NCBI GenBank assembly: GCA_934045075.1
Contig: OW203726.1
Coordinates: forward strand, 23,685,488-23,749,487
From: Yponomeuta sedellus
Lineage: Eukaryota > Arthropoda > Insecta > Lepidoptera > Yponomeutidae
Length of the DNA: 64,000 nucleotides
Direction: 5' to 3'
The position numbers and the translations under genes are program-made. Below the pieces are notes generated by a model that was given only the letters and a program-made list of their open reading frames with translations, was not told where the DNA came from and made no database searches. How positions within the stretch are numbered: position 1 is the first letter of the stretch; every line of letters begins with the position of its first letter. This document shows, one piece after another, positions 55,246-64,000 of this stretch.

Positions 55246-55324
55246 GGTTAATTAATAGCTTAATATAATAATAAGAATAGATACTGATTGAACTTAATAT
55301 GTTATTTATTTATCTAAAATGATT

Positions 55325-55625
55325 GTAGAGCGATGGTAGCAGGCGGTACAACACCAGCTTTCAATCAAGAGGTTCCCATCCAGCATGATCCTGATTTTGT
55401 TCTTAAGTTATTGTGAATGTATGTGTGTAAGTTATAATAGCAATACCACTTGCTAATTGTCAAGGAAAGCACAGGGACGAAACCTGAGCGTCGGACATGA
55501 TTGTGTGAGGAGTTCAAAAACCGCAGCGCTTGAATTGCCAATCCAATGGGCGATGGGCACGGGTGGTAATTAAGCCCATACTCACTTCCTGGGAGAAGGG
55601 CTGTGCCCTGCAGTGGCTCGTTTAT
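55325..55625 (+). mobile_element. tRNA-derived SINE C, long copy
   Basis: TAGAGCGATGGTAGCAGGCG, GTTATAATAGCAATACCACT, AGCGCTTGAATTGCCAATCC, GGGCACGGGTGGTAATTAAG and CTGTGCCCTGCAGTGGC. Confidence 0.75.
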
Positions 55626-55984
55626 AGGCAACCCACTATGACTCCACCGAGGAACACGGCGGTATAGGCTAGATAGAAAAGTAAAATTATCGATTTTACT
55701 GCTCGCAAGTGTATCACGTGATCTCGCATAATTTCTCCGCGAACGCTTTTATGAACTGACAATTTATAAGTATAATAATGACAGGTTTTGTATTGTGCTT
55801 GCAGTCTGCGCTTGCGGTTACTCTTAGATGAATTCTTATGAAAGTTTTCGCTCAATGGATAATGGCGGAATTGAAAGCATTTCTTCTTTTGAATTGCAGT
55901 TAGGTACATCTTTCTTGGTGTTTGGTTTGGTTGTTTTTGATTCGACAACGAAAGTCAAATTATTTTATGTTTCTCAATTCATTT

Positions 55985-56530
55985 ATTTTCACGCGCATGT
56001 TACTTAAGGTGCTCACGATGTTGACGAGCGCCACCATTGCACCTTGTCTTATAATTTTATTAGTAATATTATTCAATTCTTTATTGTACCAGTAAAGATT
56101 GTACAATTGGCGGGCTTAATACTAATACAACGTATTTTTTTTCCAAAAAGTGAACATCATACAATGACCTCTTAACAAGTGTGAAAAATATTTTAATAAA
56201 TAAATAAATAAAATTTACATACTGGCACGTACATTGCTTCTGGCCCCACACTAGGATACTCTGTGTCCTGGGGACAAACATAAAAACATCCAAGACCTGG
56301 TTTTTTGTCCCCAGCCGGGGCTCGAACCCGGGGCCTCTTGCATGGTAGGCAGATGCGCTACCGCTACGCCACAGAGGTCGTCATGTTCGTAGGTCGAATG
56401 TTCTATCTATCATAGAACCTAGGATCGACAACCTAGAAATTTAATCGATATCCGCTAAAGACATTCGTTTTTGGCTAACCTGATTTAAAGTCCTGGACTT
56501 AGATTCCAGTCAGGAGGTTCTAAAAGAGTT
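55985..56530. mobile_element. Transposon G fragments with LINE tail and SINE E inserted
   Basis: TAAGGTGCTCACGATGTTGA (diverged end) is followed by a LINE tail at 56070-56170, SINE E (56305-56390, minus; CCGGGGCTCGAACCCGGGGC) and the inner block CCTAGGATCGACAACCTAG at 56410. Confidence 0.5.
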
Positions 56531-56534
56531 ACTT

Positions 56535-56655
56535 TATTGGGAACGTTGATGAAGCGAAGGTGATCTGTCAGGATCGTGGCAAGTGGCAGTCCCTGGTCTC
56601 TGCCTACCCCTCTGGGATACAGGCGTGACGTTATGTATGTATGTTTATTGGGAAG
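56535..56655 (+). mobile_element. LINE family F tail with a short ATGT run
   Basis: GGGAACGTTGATGAAGCGAA, GTGGCAGTCCCTGGTCTCTG, TCTGGGATACAGGCGTGACG and TTATGTATGTATG. Confidence 0.75.
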
Positions 56656-56679
56656 TAATATTTTTTTCATCATCATCAT

Positions 56680-57125
56680 CATCAACCCATTAAGTCCCCA
56701 CTGAGGGGCACGGGTCTCTTCCCTGAGGAAGATATAGACCATACTCCACCGCGGGGGCCAAGTTGGTGGAAGTTTGCAAAACTAGTTGCTGGTCTTACTG
56801 TCAGAAGTTTTCAAGCCGCTCTAAGGCCTCTGACTTGGCTTAACGACTGCCATCTATCGACGACAGCCGGCACTAACTGCTTAACGTGTCTTGCGAAGCA
56901 CGGAACCGCTCGGAATAATGCCACTAGCGCTCGCGGGGGCCAAGTTGGTGGAAGTTTGCAAAACAATTTGCTGGTCTTACTGTCAGAAGTTTTCAAGCCG
57001 CTCTAAGGCCTCTGACTTGGCTTAACGACTGCCATCTATCGACGACAGCCGGCACTAACTGCTTAACGTGCCTTGCGAAGCACGGAACCGCTCGGAATAA
57101 TGCCACTAGCGCTCTATGTTGCGTA
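56680..57125 (+). mobile_element. SINE-like repeat A with a 184-bp tandem duplication
   Basis: The block from GCGGGGGCCAAGTTGGTGGA to AATAATGCCACTAGCGCT occurs at about 56750-56933 and again at 56934-57117 with very few differences. Confidence 0.85.
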
Positions 57126-58820
57126 ATCTTTCTGATTCGAGGTGAAATTGTCTTTATTACTAACAAATATTAAATAAAGTACAATTACTGACGTAATGGC
57201 AATTATCAGGATAGTAAGACTCATCACAGAAATCAAATAAAGAGATAATTGACAAAAGAGCAAAAGAAATAAAGAGAAAGAAAGAAAGAGAAACATTTAT
57301 TGCATCAACAGTCACACACACAAAACATCTAACAAATACGAAACAGACTTATCGGAGAACAATCAAAGGGTAAGGTAGTAAAGACAATTTAAACAGTTTT
57401 GTCGCGGTGTGTTTCCGTTGCTGCAAAAGGCAGCTGATTCAGCATTTTGCTGAGGGTGTGAGCCCTCAGCGCTGGTTTTCAGTCAGTACCTGATCAGTAC
57501 TCTCACGAGTGTCCCAGTGCGCGGGTCGGTATGTTGCAGTTTAAATAAATATCGGTAGTACTTATGTATATTGCAATTTATATATTATAAAATATCCATA
57601 AACAATAGAATAAAAAACGAACAATATGAAATTAAGACAGCCGTCCTTGATGCGATCACATAGTCAATTGATTAGTCAAGTTAGTAATAAACGAAATACT
57701 CAATAGACAACGAATCGTCATCATCATCATCAGCCCGGTAAACCCCACTGCTGGGTATAGGCCTCTTCATTTACACGCCAACCAGCACGGTCTGGCGCTA
57801 GTCTCATCCACTAATTACACAGCTAGACAACGAATTAACGTGAAAATTTACATAATCACGGCGCTGAAGGAAGTCTTGAATTACTCTATCACAAGAAAAG
57901 AGTTTTATTTCAAGGATCGTCAAATGATGAGACTAAAAAATGTTAACGAGGTTGAGTAGCATTTTACACCAATCAACCGAACGATTTGATCCGACGGAAG
58001 GTTAACAATAATGAAGTGGCTCAGGAAGTAATTTAAGATAGTTTAGATATTGGAACGTGTAAATAAATATGCTAAATGCATATTCAAACGCTTTGATTAA
58101 TGACAGAGCCCTTGATAATGATGTGCCTTGGAATTAAAATGACCCAAATATATTAATGTTAAATAAGACATGTGTGATTATAAGCTTTATTTATCATAAT
58201 CATTCATTATTAATAAATCACATAATTATTAATAAAACATCTAGTTCATGATTATGTTGTGTCTATAATTATTTGATTGGTGTGTACACCTGATTCCTTC
58301 TTAAATGTATTAGGTACTCCAATCCATGCAAAGGTTGTCTGGAAGAGATCACAGCCTTAGCCTAACAAATATCTTTGTAATTTCCTTTTTTATGTACAAT
58401 AAACTGTTATGTACTCTAATTAATCATAATCATTTATTTATTGCATGTCATGGTAATAGTGCTGGTGGTAATAATATTAACTAATGGTTCTTGTTCCACA
58501 TGATATCTATAAAATAAGTACTATTTATGCTACAACTCACTTAAAACTCCAAATATGTGTGTATTTACATAAAGCTCCGTCTCACGCTTGCGTTTCTTTT
58601 CCTAATGACGACTTGCAGTTTATATGACAGCTATTAAGCCTCATATTTTGTTGATAATGGTCTCGGAGGACCTAAAACTTTCTCTTCTCAACCAGGCGAG
58701 GTATACAGCCATTAGGTACGGGTATATAATTGATGTCTGACCAAATCACACAATCGCTATAGGTAACGCGCTGGAGAGGATCGCGCAACAAGCTTGGAAT
58801 TAATATAATTCTTCCATTAA
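57126..58820. other. No gene seen
   Basis: AT-rich. It includes a (GAAA)n-like tract at about 57255-57295, an RTE-like fragment (AACCCCACTGCTGGGTATAG) at 57715-57790 and a LINE tail word (AAAGGTTGTCTGGAAGAGAT) at 58330. Confidence 0.5.
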
Positions 58821-58822
58821 TA

Positions 58823-59041
58823 CAGTTCTTCTTCCCAGACGGACTTACATCGACCAAATAGGGGATGTGTTAGCAAAGGGAAAGATGAAAAGTACCCGGG
58901 ACCGGCGTGCGTGCATGCAACGACTTATGAACGTTGATGAAGCGAAGGTGATCTGTCGGGATCGTGGCAAGTGGCAGTCCCTGGTCTCTGCCTACCCCTC
59001 TGGGATACAGGCGTGAGGTTATGTATGTATGTATGTATGTA
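58823..59041 (+). mobile_element. LINE family F 3' end, fullest copy
   Basis: Reads TYIDQIGDVLAK, RACMQRLMNVDEAKV and GKWQSLVSAYPSG, then stop, then GGTTATGTATGTATGTATGT. This shows that the family's tail is naturally a short ATGT run. Confidence 0.75.
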
Positions 59042-59049
59042 CTTCTTCT

Positions 59050-59145
59050 GACTGATGTTCATCGTCATCATCCTGAGGCTATACGAGTCCTCTGCTGGAC
59101 AAAGCCTTCCCCTAATGAGCTCCACAGCGGCCTGTCCTGCCCTGA
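59050..59145 (-). mobile_element. RTE-like tail fragment
   Basis: ATCATCCTGAGGCTATACGA, CCTCTGCTGGACAAAGCCTT and CCCCTAATGAGC. Confidence 0.65.
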
Positions 59146-59937
59146 CTGATGTTATTAATTGTTAATATTGTTCTCGCCTTATACAGGGCGTCCCACGGCT
59201 ATGCCACATTAAAGTAACTTTCCGCCTTTAATATTGTAGATTGAACATTTTACTGAAAGAAGACATTATTTAATTTCAAAACCTTTAGTATCTAAACTGT
59301 TTTCATAGCTTCCTAAGCCTTGGCGTCCTAAAAATAGGACATAACGAATAACTTTCTTAATTCACACCCAATGACTTAGTAGGAAGTCCGGAAATTTACT
59401 GTTCCAGGTCCAATATTTTCCTCACAATTTTTTGGACAACAAAAATAAATAGTTAATCTATGTAGTTTTAGAAGACTTGAAGTAGGTGTTACCTCCAGGG
59501 CTTAGGAGGGTATATTTTTAAATAATTACACGGTTGAACCGGGAATCGAACCCGCAACACGAGAAAAAAATACCCTGTAGCTTTATCACACCGATCTGAA
59601 AGCTTCATCATAAGGATTATTTTTTGCTAAATAACATACTATCAGAAATAAAAGGAAGACCATAAATTTAACATTTGAATTAAATTTCGTTCATTAACGT
59701 AAACTGATTGTTTCTAATGCTTAATTAATTTAGTAATATTGTTCTATAAGTAAAACTTCTAATTGGCCTTCTGTATGTTTACTGTTATTGTCATTCTTTG
59801 ATACGTACTCTTAGTCTTCCCAATATTTAATAAATACCTCTGTGGTTATTATCTGTGAGTTTACTTTTTAAATAAATTAAAATTATCTGAAAATTGGCAA
59901 CGAAGGTACGCCACTTCATTTCGTCAACTTGTTTTAT
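59146..59937. other. No gene seen
   Basis: AT-rich. A reversed tRNA-like B-box word (GGGAATCGAACCCGC) lies at about 59539. Confidence 0.4.
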
Positions 59938-60258
59938 TTACAGATACATAGCCTCTCTCGCATAGACACCAAAGGCCTTATAGAGCGCACCAAATCTTGT
60001 CGGAGTCGGATTCAAACGTTTGCGATAACAATTAAAATAGAAGTTATGGGATTGGAATCGTTCAGGACTTAATGCGCGTTGTAAAGGATCAGATGTGGAC
60101 GATGATGATATAGAAGAAGACCGTTTCTTCCCTAGAATGATACGCGATGCAATAGAGATCCGCCGGCATCCAAATTTTAAAAGAGATCGTGGTTGGAACA
60201 TACCGGTAGCATGGGAACCAGTGCTTAAGTGCATGAGACCCCCTTGCTAGAAGTGTGA
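59938..60258 (-). CDS. Possible small terminal exon, unrecognised
   Basis: The minus strand has a strong acceptor (TTTTTTATTCTACAG) at 60259-60260, then 24 nt, ATG at 60234, and 98 codons rich in Arg and Ser, ending at a TAA that overlaps an AATAAA. It contains LGKKRSSS and paired FN-C residues, but no signal peptide, and I see no partner exon. A second frame is also open for about 58 codons after the acceptor. This could be chance or a decayed repeat. Confidence 0.2.
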
Positions 60259-60371
60259 CTGTAGAATAAAAAATAAATTTAATTTCAATTCATAATCAGT
60301 ATTTTTAAGTTTATTTAAAGTAATTAGTTTATAAATTTAATTTTAACTTCCATTACTAATAATCAATATTG

Positions 60372-60740
60372 TTGAAGCACTCGTGGCCTAGGCCTAGGCG
60401 ATTGGAATCAATCACTCGGTTAAGAAACAACAGGCGCGGTCTGGTACAGGATGGGTGAGCATCCCGTGACTACCGCTAGTGGCATTTTTCCAAGCGCTTC
60501 CGTGCTTCGCAAGGCACGTTAAGCCGTTGGTGCCGGCTGTCATATAATGGCAGTCGTTAAGCCATGTCAGATGCCTTATGGGCGGCTTGATAACTTCTGA
60601 CAGTTAGGCCCGCCACTGTCTTACAATCCTCCACCAACCCGGACTTGGCCCCCGTGGTGGAGTATGGCCTAACCTTCCTGCGATGCAGGAAGAGACCCGT
60701 GCCCCAGCAGTGGGGACATACAAGGGTGGATAGCAATATC
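60372..60740 (-). mobile_element. SINE-like repeat A, near full copy
   Basis: AGCACTCGTGGCCTAGGCCT, AATCAATCACTCGGTTAAG, TACCGCTAGTGGCATTTTTC, GCGGCTTGATAACTTCTGAC and CCCCAGCAGTGGGGACATAC. The mirror orientation of the 29990 copy. Confidence 0.8.
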
Positions 60741-61430
60741 GGCACAGTCACAACGACTGCAATATAATTGACCGCTATAAATGTAAGAGGGCTTAGGACG
60801 AGTTTTTCCAAAGTTGCGCTTGGCGTCGAGATCTTGAAGATGCATCTGTTCAAAGTACTGTGTTATAGCTAATCGGATCAGAGCGCTGTTATAGACAAGA
60901 ATCTATAACGATGTAAGGGTGCAAACCTCTTTACACCATTTTTATTTCTTTTTCTATCATTTTCAAATTTTTAAATTTGGTGACACATTTCGAAATTTCC
61001 CTCATTTTCATCATTACCAAAGAGTATATAACCACTACGTTACTACTTTACCCTTGGACCAGATCTGACTATTTTACCTGCTTATCCGTTTTTATCCAGT
61101 TTTTCTGTTTTATTATAAAATATCTATTTACAAATAAAACAACACCTGAAGTCGTTCCAATTCTTATTATTTGTAAAGGATATACAACGTTCCAACGTCT
61201 TGTTACTCCATGCCTTTACCGATGACTGATTTATTGACACATCGCGTGACGGACTCTTTCCTTGATCGAATGCGTCGAAAGGAAAATGTTTTGTGATTTA
61301 CACCAGCCCGCTGTTTGAGTTTCTCTACTTGAGTCTGTTCAAATGCAGAATTATGATGTTTAAATGATGATGCTATCACATCATCATCATGATTTATTGT
61401 AACCATAAATTTACAAAATGTACATATAGT
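60741..61430. other. No gene seen
   Basis: AT-rich spacer with only short chance frames. Confidence 0.4.
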
Positions 61431-61432
61431 TT

Positions 61433-61690
61433 TAAAAGACCTATTTAGAGGCTAAAAATTCCACCAATGCCGGGATTCGAACCCGCGACCTCTGGCTATC
61501 CGTGCCAGCGCTCTTACCAACTGAGCTAATGGGCGACTCACCGGCATCAGTGAAATTTCGAACCTCTTTACAACATTCTCTGTATTACGTATGTTCGAAT
61601 CCCGGCATGGGTGGATCTTTAGCCTCTAAATAGGTCTTTTAAAATTGTCCTTAGCACGAGTTAGTGCATTAAAAATAATATAATAATGTA
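61433..61690 (-). mobile_element. tRNA-TIR element, two-ended copy
   Basis: ACCTATTTAGAGGCTAAAAA and B-box GGGATTCGAACCC on one side. GTTCGAATCCCGGCATGGGT, TAGCCTCTAAATAGG and TCCTTAGCACGAGTTAGTGC on the other. The inverted ends therefore include a second T arm. Confidence 0.85.
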
Positions 61691-62244
61691 CATATAGTTT
61701 TAAGGACCATTACGAACCCTGCAGGGCATAACAACATTTTGGATTAATTTACACATCTATTTAGCTTATATTACAAAAAATAATAATTCTTGTAAAAAGA
61801 GCAATGAGGTAAAGGAACAAAAATTTTACGTATCTTCTAGGAATTGTAATGCTACGAGTATACTCGTATCTTACCTCTGGCCGCAGCTGGAAATTGACCA
61901 TAATATAGTGTTGTGATATTCGTTGGAGATTTCAAAATAAGCCAGTCTGCTTCGTAATTGTAGTATTAAATTTAGGTTTATCACTTGCAGGATTGAACCT
62001 CGCAATTTATTCATATTACTTTTGTATAGTATATCGATTTTCTAAAGACGCAAAAGGTAATTTATCCTTTGTGGGACTTTGTATACGGGTATACAAAAAA
62101 AATCGTCAACATTTAAAGAGTTACCACCAACGCGGCTTAAGAAATGTATTAAGCATACTCTGTGTACAAATGCTTTCGTATAAGAATTATTTGACGGATA
62201 TTTATTTGGGAGATAGTAGATGAGAGCGTAACTTTGTTTTAAAC

Positions 62245-62475
62245 GGTTCTTCTTCTTTTTCAGGCTATATTATGTAGTCCACTGCTGGACATAGCCCTCC
62301 CGTAATGTGCGCCATAGCTCCCTGTCTTCAGTTTGCCGCATCCAGCATCTGCCTGCAGTTTTTCGCAGATCTTCATCCCACCTGGTCGGAGGGCATCCTA
62401 CACTACGTTTGCCGAGTCGCGGCCTCCTTTCAAGTACACGCTTACTCCAACGGTTGTCGGTTAAAACGGTTATTA
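62245..62475 (-). mobile_element. RTE-like LINE 3' end
   Basis: Reverse of the 9230-9440 segment: TAGTCCACTGCTGGACATAG, CATCCAGCATCTGCCTGCAG, CATCCCACCTGGTCGGAGGG. Confidence 0.8.
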
Positions 62476-62696
62476 AGTTGAAATTTGTTTTGAAAGGAAT
62501 AATGTGTAGTTACATTGTTATCTTTTACTCCATCACGGAAGGGCGACATCTCTGCACGGCGAAGAACTTATAGTTCGACGCTACTAGTTCGAATATTCGA
62601 AATGGGACACAAGGTCGAATCACGGAAGTGTTACAGAATGGTGGTGTGAAACTAATAGCTTTGGCGTTCATTACGTAAACGTTTTGTTTTTATAGC

Positions 62697-63071
62697 TACC
62701 TAGCTGACCCAGCGAACTCCGTACCGCCTAACAGTCGATTCTTTAATTTTTTTTATATTTTTCTCTCCGTAAGAACCATCCTCGTACTTCAAGGAATATC
62801 CAAAAAAAAAGAATTAGCGAAATCGGTTCAGCTGCTCTCGAGATTTGCGCTTACCAACACATTTAGCGATTCATTTTTTATATTATAGACTAGCTGACCA
62901 AGCGAACTTCGTACTGCCTAACAGACGATTCTTTATTTTTTTTTCTCGCCGTAAGAACCAACCTCGTACTTCAAGGAATATTCTAAAAAAAGCATCAACG
63001 AAATCGGTTCAGCTGCTCTGGAGATTTACGCTTACCAACACATTCAGCGATTCATTTTTATATTATAGAGA
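62697..63071 (+). mobile_element. Two tandem CR1-like LINE tails
   Basis: CTAGCTGACCCAGCGAACTC at 62700 and CTAGCTGACCAAGCGAACTT at 62890, each running to TATATTATAGA. The copies differ at several sites, so this is a tandem of two insertions or an old duplication. Confidence 0.75.
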
Positions 63072-63384
63072 TAACTTTTTTTGACTTTTATAATTGGTCT
63101 TACCTAGAAATAATTCGTATCATTTACAGCGTTCCAATAAAACTCTACATATTATGTATGCATCAATTTACATTGTTTCTTTATCACCGTATTACTGTAT
63201 TATTCTATTACCGTCTGTTATGAGCATAACTCTGTACGTATTTCGGTATCTCACCGCATATCTACGACGAAAGTCACTACGCCATGACTAGTGCACTTGC
63301 CGTGAAATTCTTATAGACGTAGCACGTAACTGGATCGTATCAGTATTAAAAGAAATCTACGTGTTGTCGAAGTGACGCAAAATT

Positions 63385-63455
63385 TGAATAACGCCGGCTT
63401 CTCAATCGGAAGGTCGTGGGTTTGAATCGCGGGATGTACCAATGACTTTGTTTTC
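63385..63455 (+). mobile_element. SINE C head fragment
   Basis: GAATAACGCCGGCTTCTCAA, GGTCGTGGGTTTGAATCGCG and TACCAATGACTTTG. Confidence 0.6.
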
Positions 63456-63459
63456 TGAA

Positions 63460-63900
63460 AAAACCTATTCAGAGGCTAAAAATTCCACCCATGTCGGGTT
63501 TCGAACCCGCGACCTCAGGCTGTCCGTGCCAGCGCTATTTCTTTTATTTTTTTTCTTTATTTTTAGCCTCAAAATAGGTCTTTAACATGTCGGGTTTCGA
63601 ACCCGCGACCTCAGGCTGTCCGTGCCAGCGCTCTCTCTTTTATTTTTTTTCTTTATTTTTAGCCTCAAAATAGGTCTTTAACATGTCGGGTTTCGAACCC
63701 GCGACCTCAGGCTGTCCGTGCCAGCGCTCTTTCTTTTATTTTTTTTCTTTATTTTTAGCCTCAAAATAGGTCTTTAACATGTCGGGTTTCGAACCCGCGA
63801 CCTCAGGCTGTCCGTGCCAGCGCTCTTTCTTTTATTTTTTTTCTTTATTTTTAGCCTCAAAATAGGTCTTTAAATTTTCCTTAGCACGTGTTAGTGCATT
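63460..63900 (-). repeat. Four exact 96-bp tandem units of the tRNA-TIR element
   Basis: Units start at 63491, 63587, 63683 and 63779, exactly 96 bp apart. Each has ATGTCGGGTTTCGAACCCGC (B-box mirrored), CTCAGGCTGTCCGTGCCAGC, a T-rich TTTTATTTTTTTTC spacer and TTTAGCCTCAAAATAGGTC. The outer parts are the normal left (AACCTATTCAGAGGCTAAAA) and right (TTTCCTTAGCACGTGTTAGT) ends of the element. Confidence 0.95.
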
Positions 63901-64000
63901 AAATAATAATATAATACAATTGTGAAGTTGTAGTAGCAATACCACTCGCTAAAGACGAAAGAAACACATAAGTGATGTTTATTTTATAATTGTTTCACAA

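Noticed and set aside
63491..63874. CRISPR-like array
   Set aside because: Units are the same over the full 96 bp with no variable spacers, and this is an animal genome.

Overview
The window is AT-rich animal nuclear DNA from an insect, most likely a lepidopteran. The reasons are short GT-AG exons with a conserved insect cadherin, many tRNA-derived SINE-like repeats, RTE-like and other non-LTR retrotransposon tails, MITEs, and a gypsy-type solo LTR. No bacterial, plasmid or CRISPR signal is present. Positions of coding exons were worked out by reading splice sites and reading phase by hand. Repeat family boundaries are approximate.

Two protein-coding genes are supported, both on the minus strand. 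(1) Positions 1590-19711 hold 22 consecutive coding exons of a very large cadherin that I recognise as the Cadherin-87A (Cad87A) orthologue. It has a signal peptide, about 14 extracellular cadherin repeats, a membrane-proximal module and one transmembrane helix. All 21 exon junctions join in phase, giving about 1792 residues. The last exon seen ends at a donor just after the membrane helix, so most of the cytoplasmic tail lies beyond position 1 or in an exon I could not recognise. A likely untranslated first exon sits at about 34321-34420. (2) Positions 38919-52693 hold a gene that I do not recognise. One 106-codon first coding exon (52376-52693) ends in phase 0 in the middle of a membrane helix. 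Two related giant terminal exons (41801-43735 and 38919-41651) both begin in phase 0 with the other half of the same helix. Each has its own stop codon and poly(A) signal. I read this as one gene making two type II membrane proteins (about 750 and 1016 residues) with different Ser/Thr-rich outer domains, by alternative terminal-exon choice.

The rest is introns and intergenic DNA filled with repeats. The most striking is a near-perfect 3.2-kb palindrome at 24325-27530 (arms about 1.6 kb). It is studded with an 11-bp motif, GATTTGCGTGG, and variants, about 11 per arm, and each arm carries what looks like a decayed small coding exon. Next is a family of elements carrying a tRNA-like Pol III unit between inverted ends. 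Two copies are folded back exactly at the tRNA anticodon loop, and another has been amplified into four exact 96-bp tandem units at 63491-63874. Other repeats are a broken LINE (about 2560-4590) inside a Cad87A intron, an RTE-like LINE fragment (8925-9445), a solo LTR with a 6-bp target duplication (30567-30986), an (ATGT)n/(GT)n microsatellite grown from a LINE tail (16320-16530), a minisatellite (965-1141) and about a dozen copies of a 350-bp SINE-like repeat.

The right end (57.1-64 kb) has no convincing gene. One possible small terminal exon at 59938-60258 is reported at low confidence.
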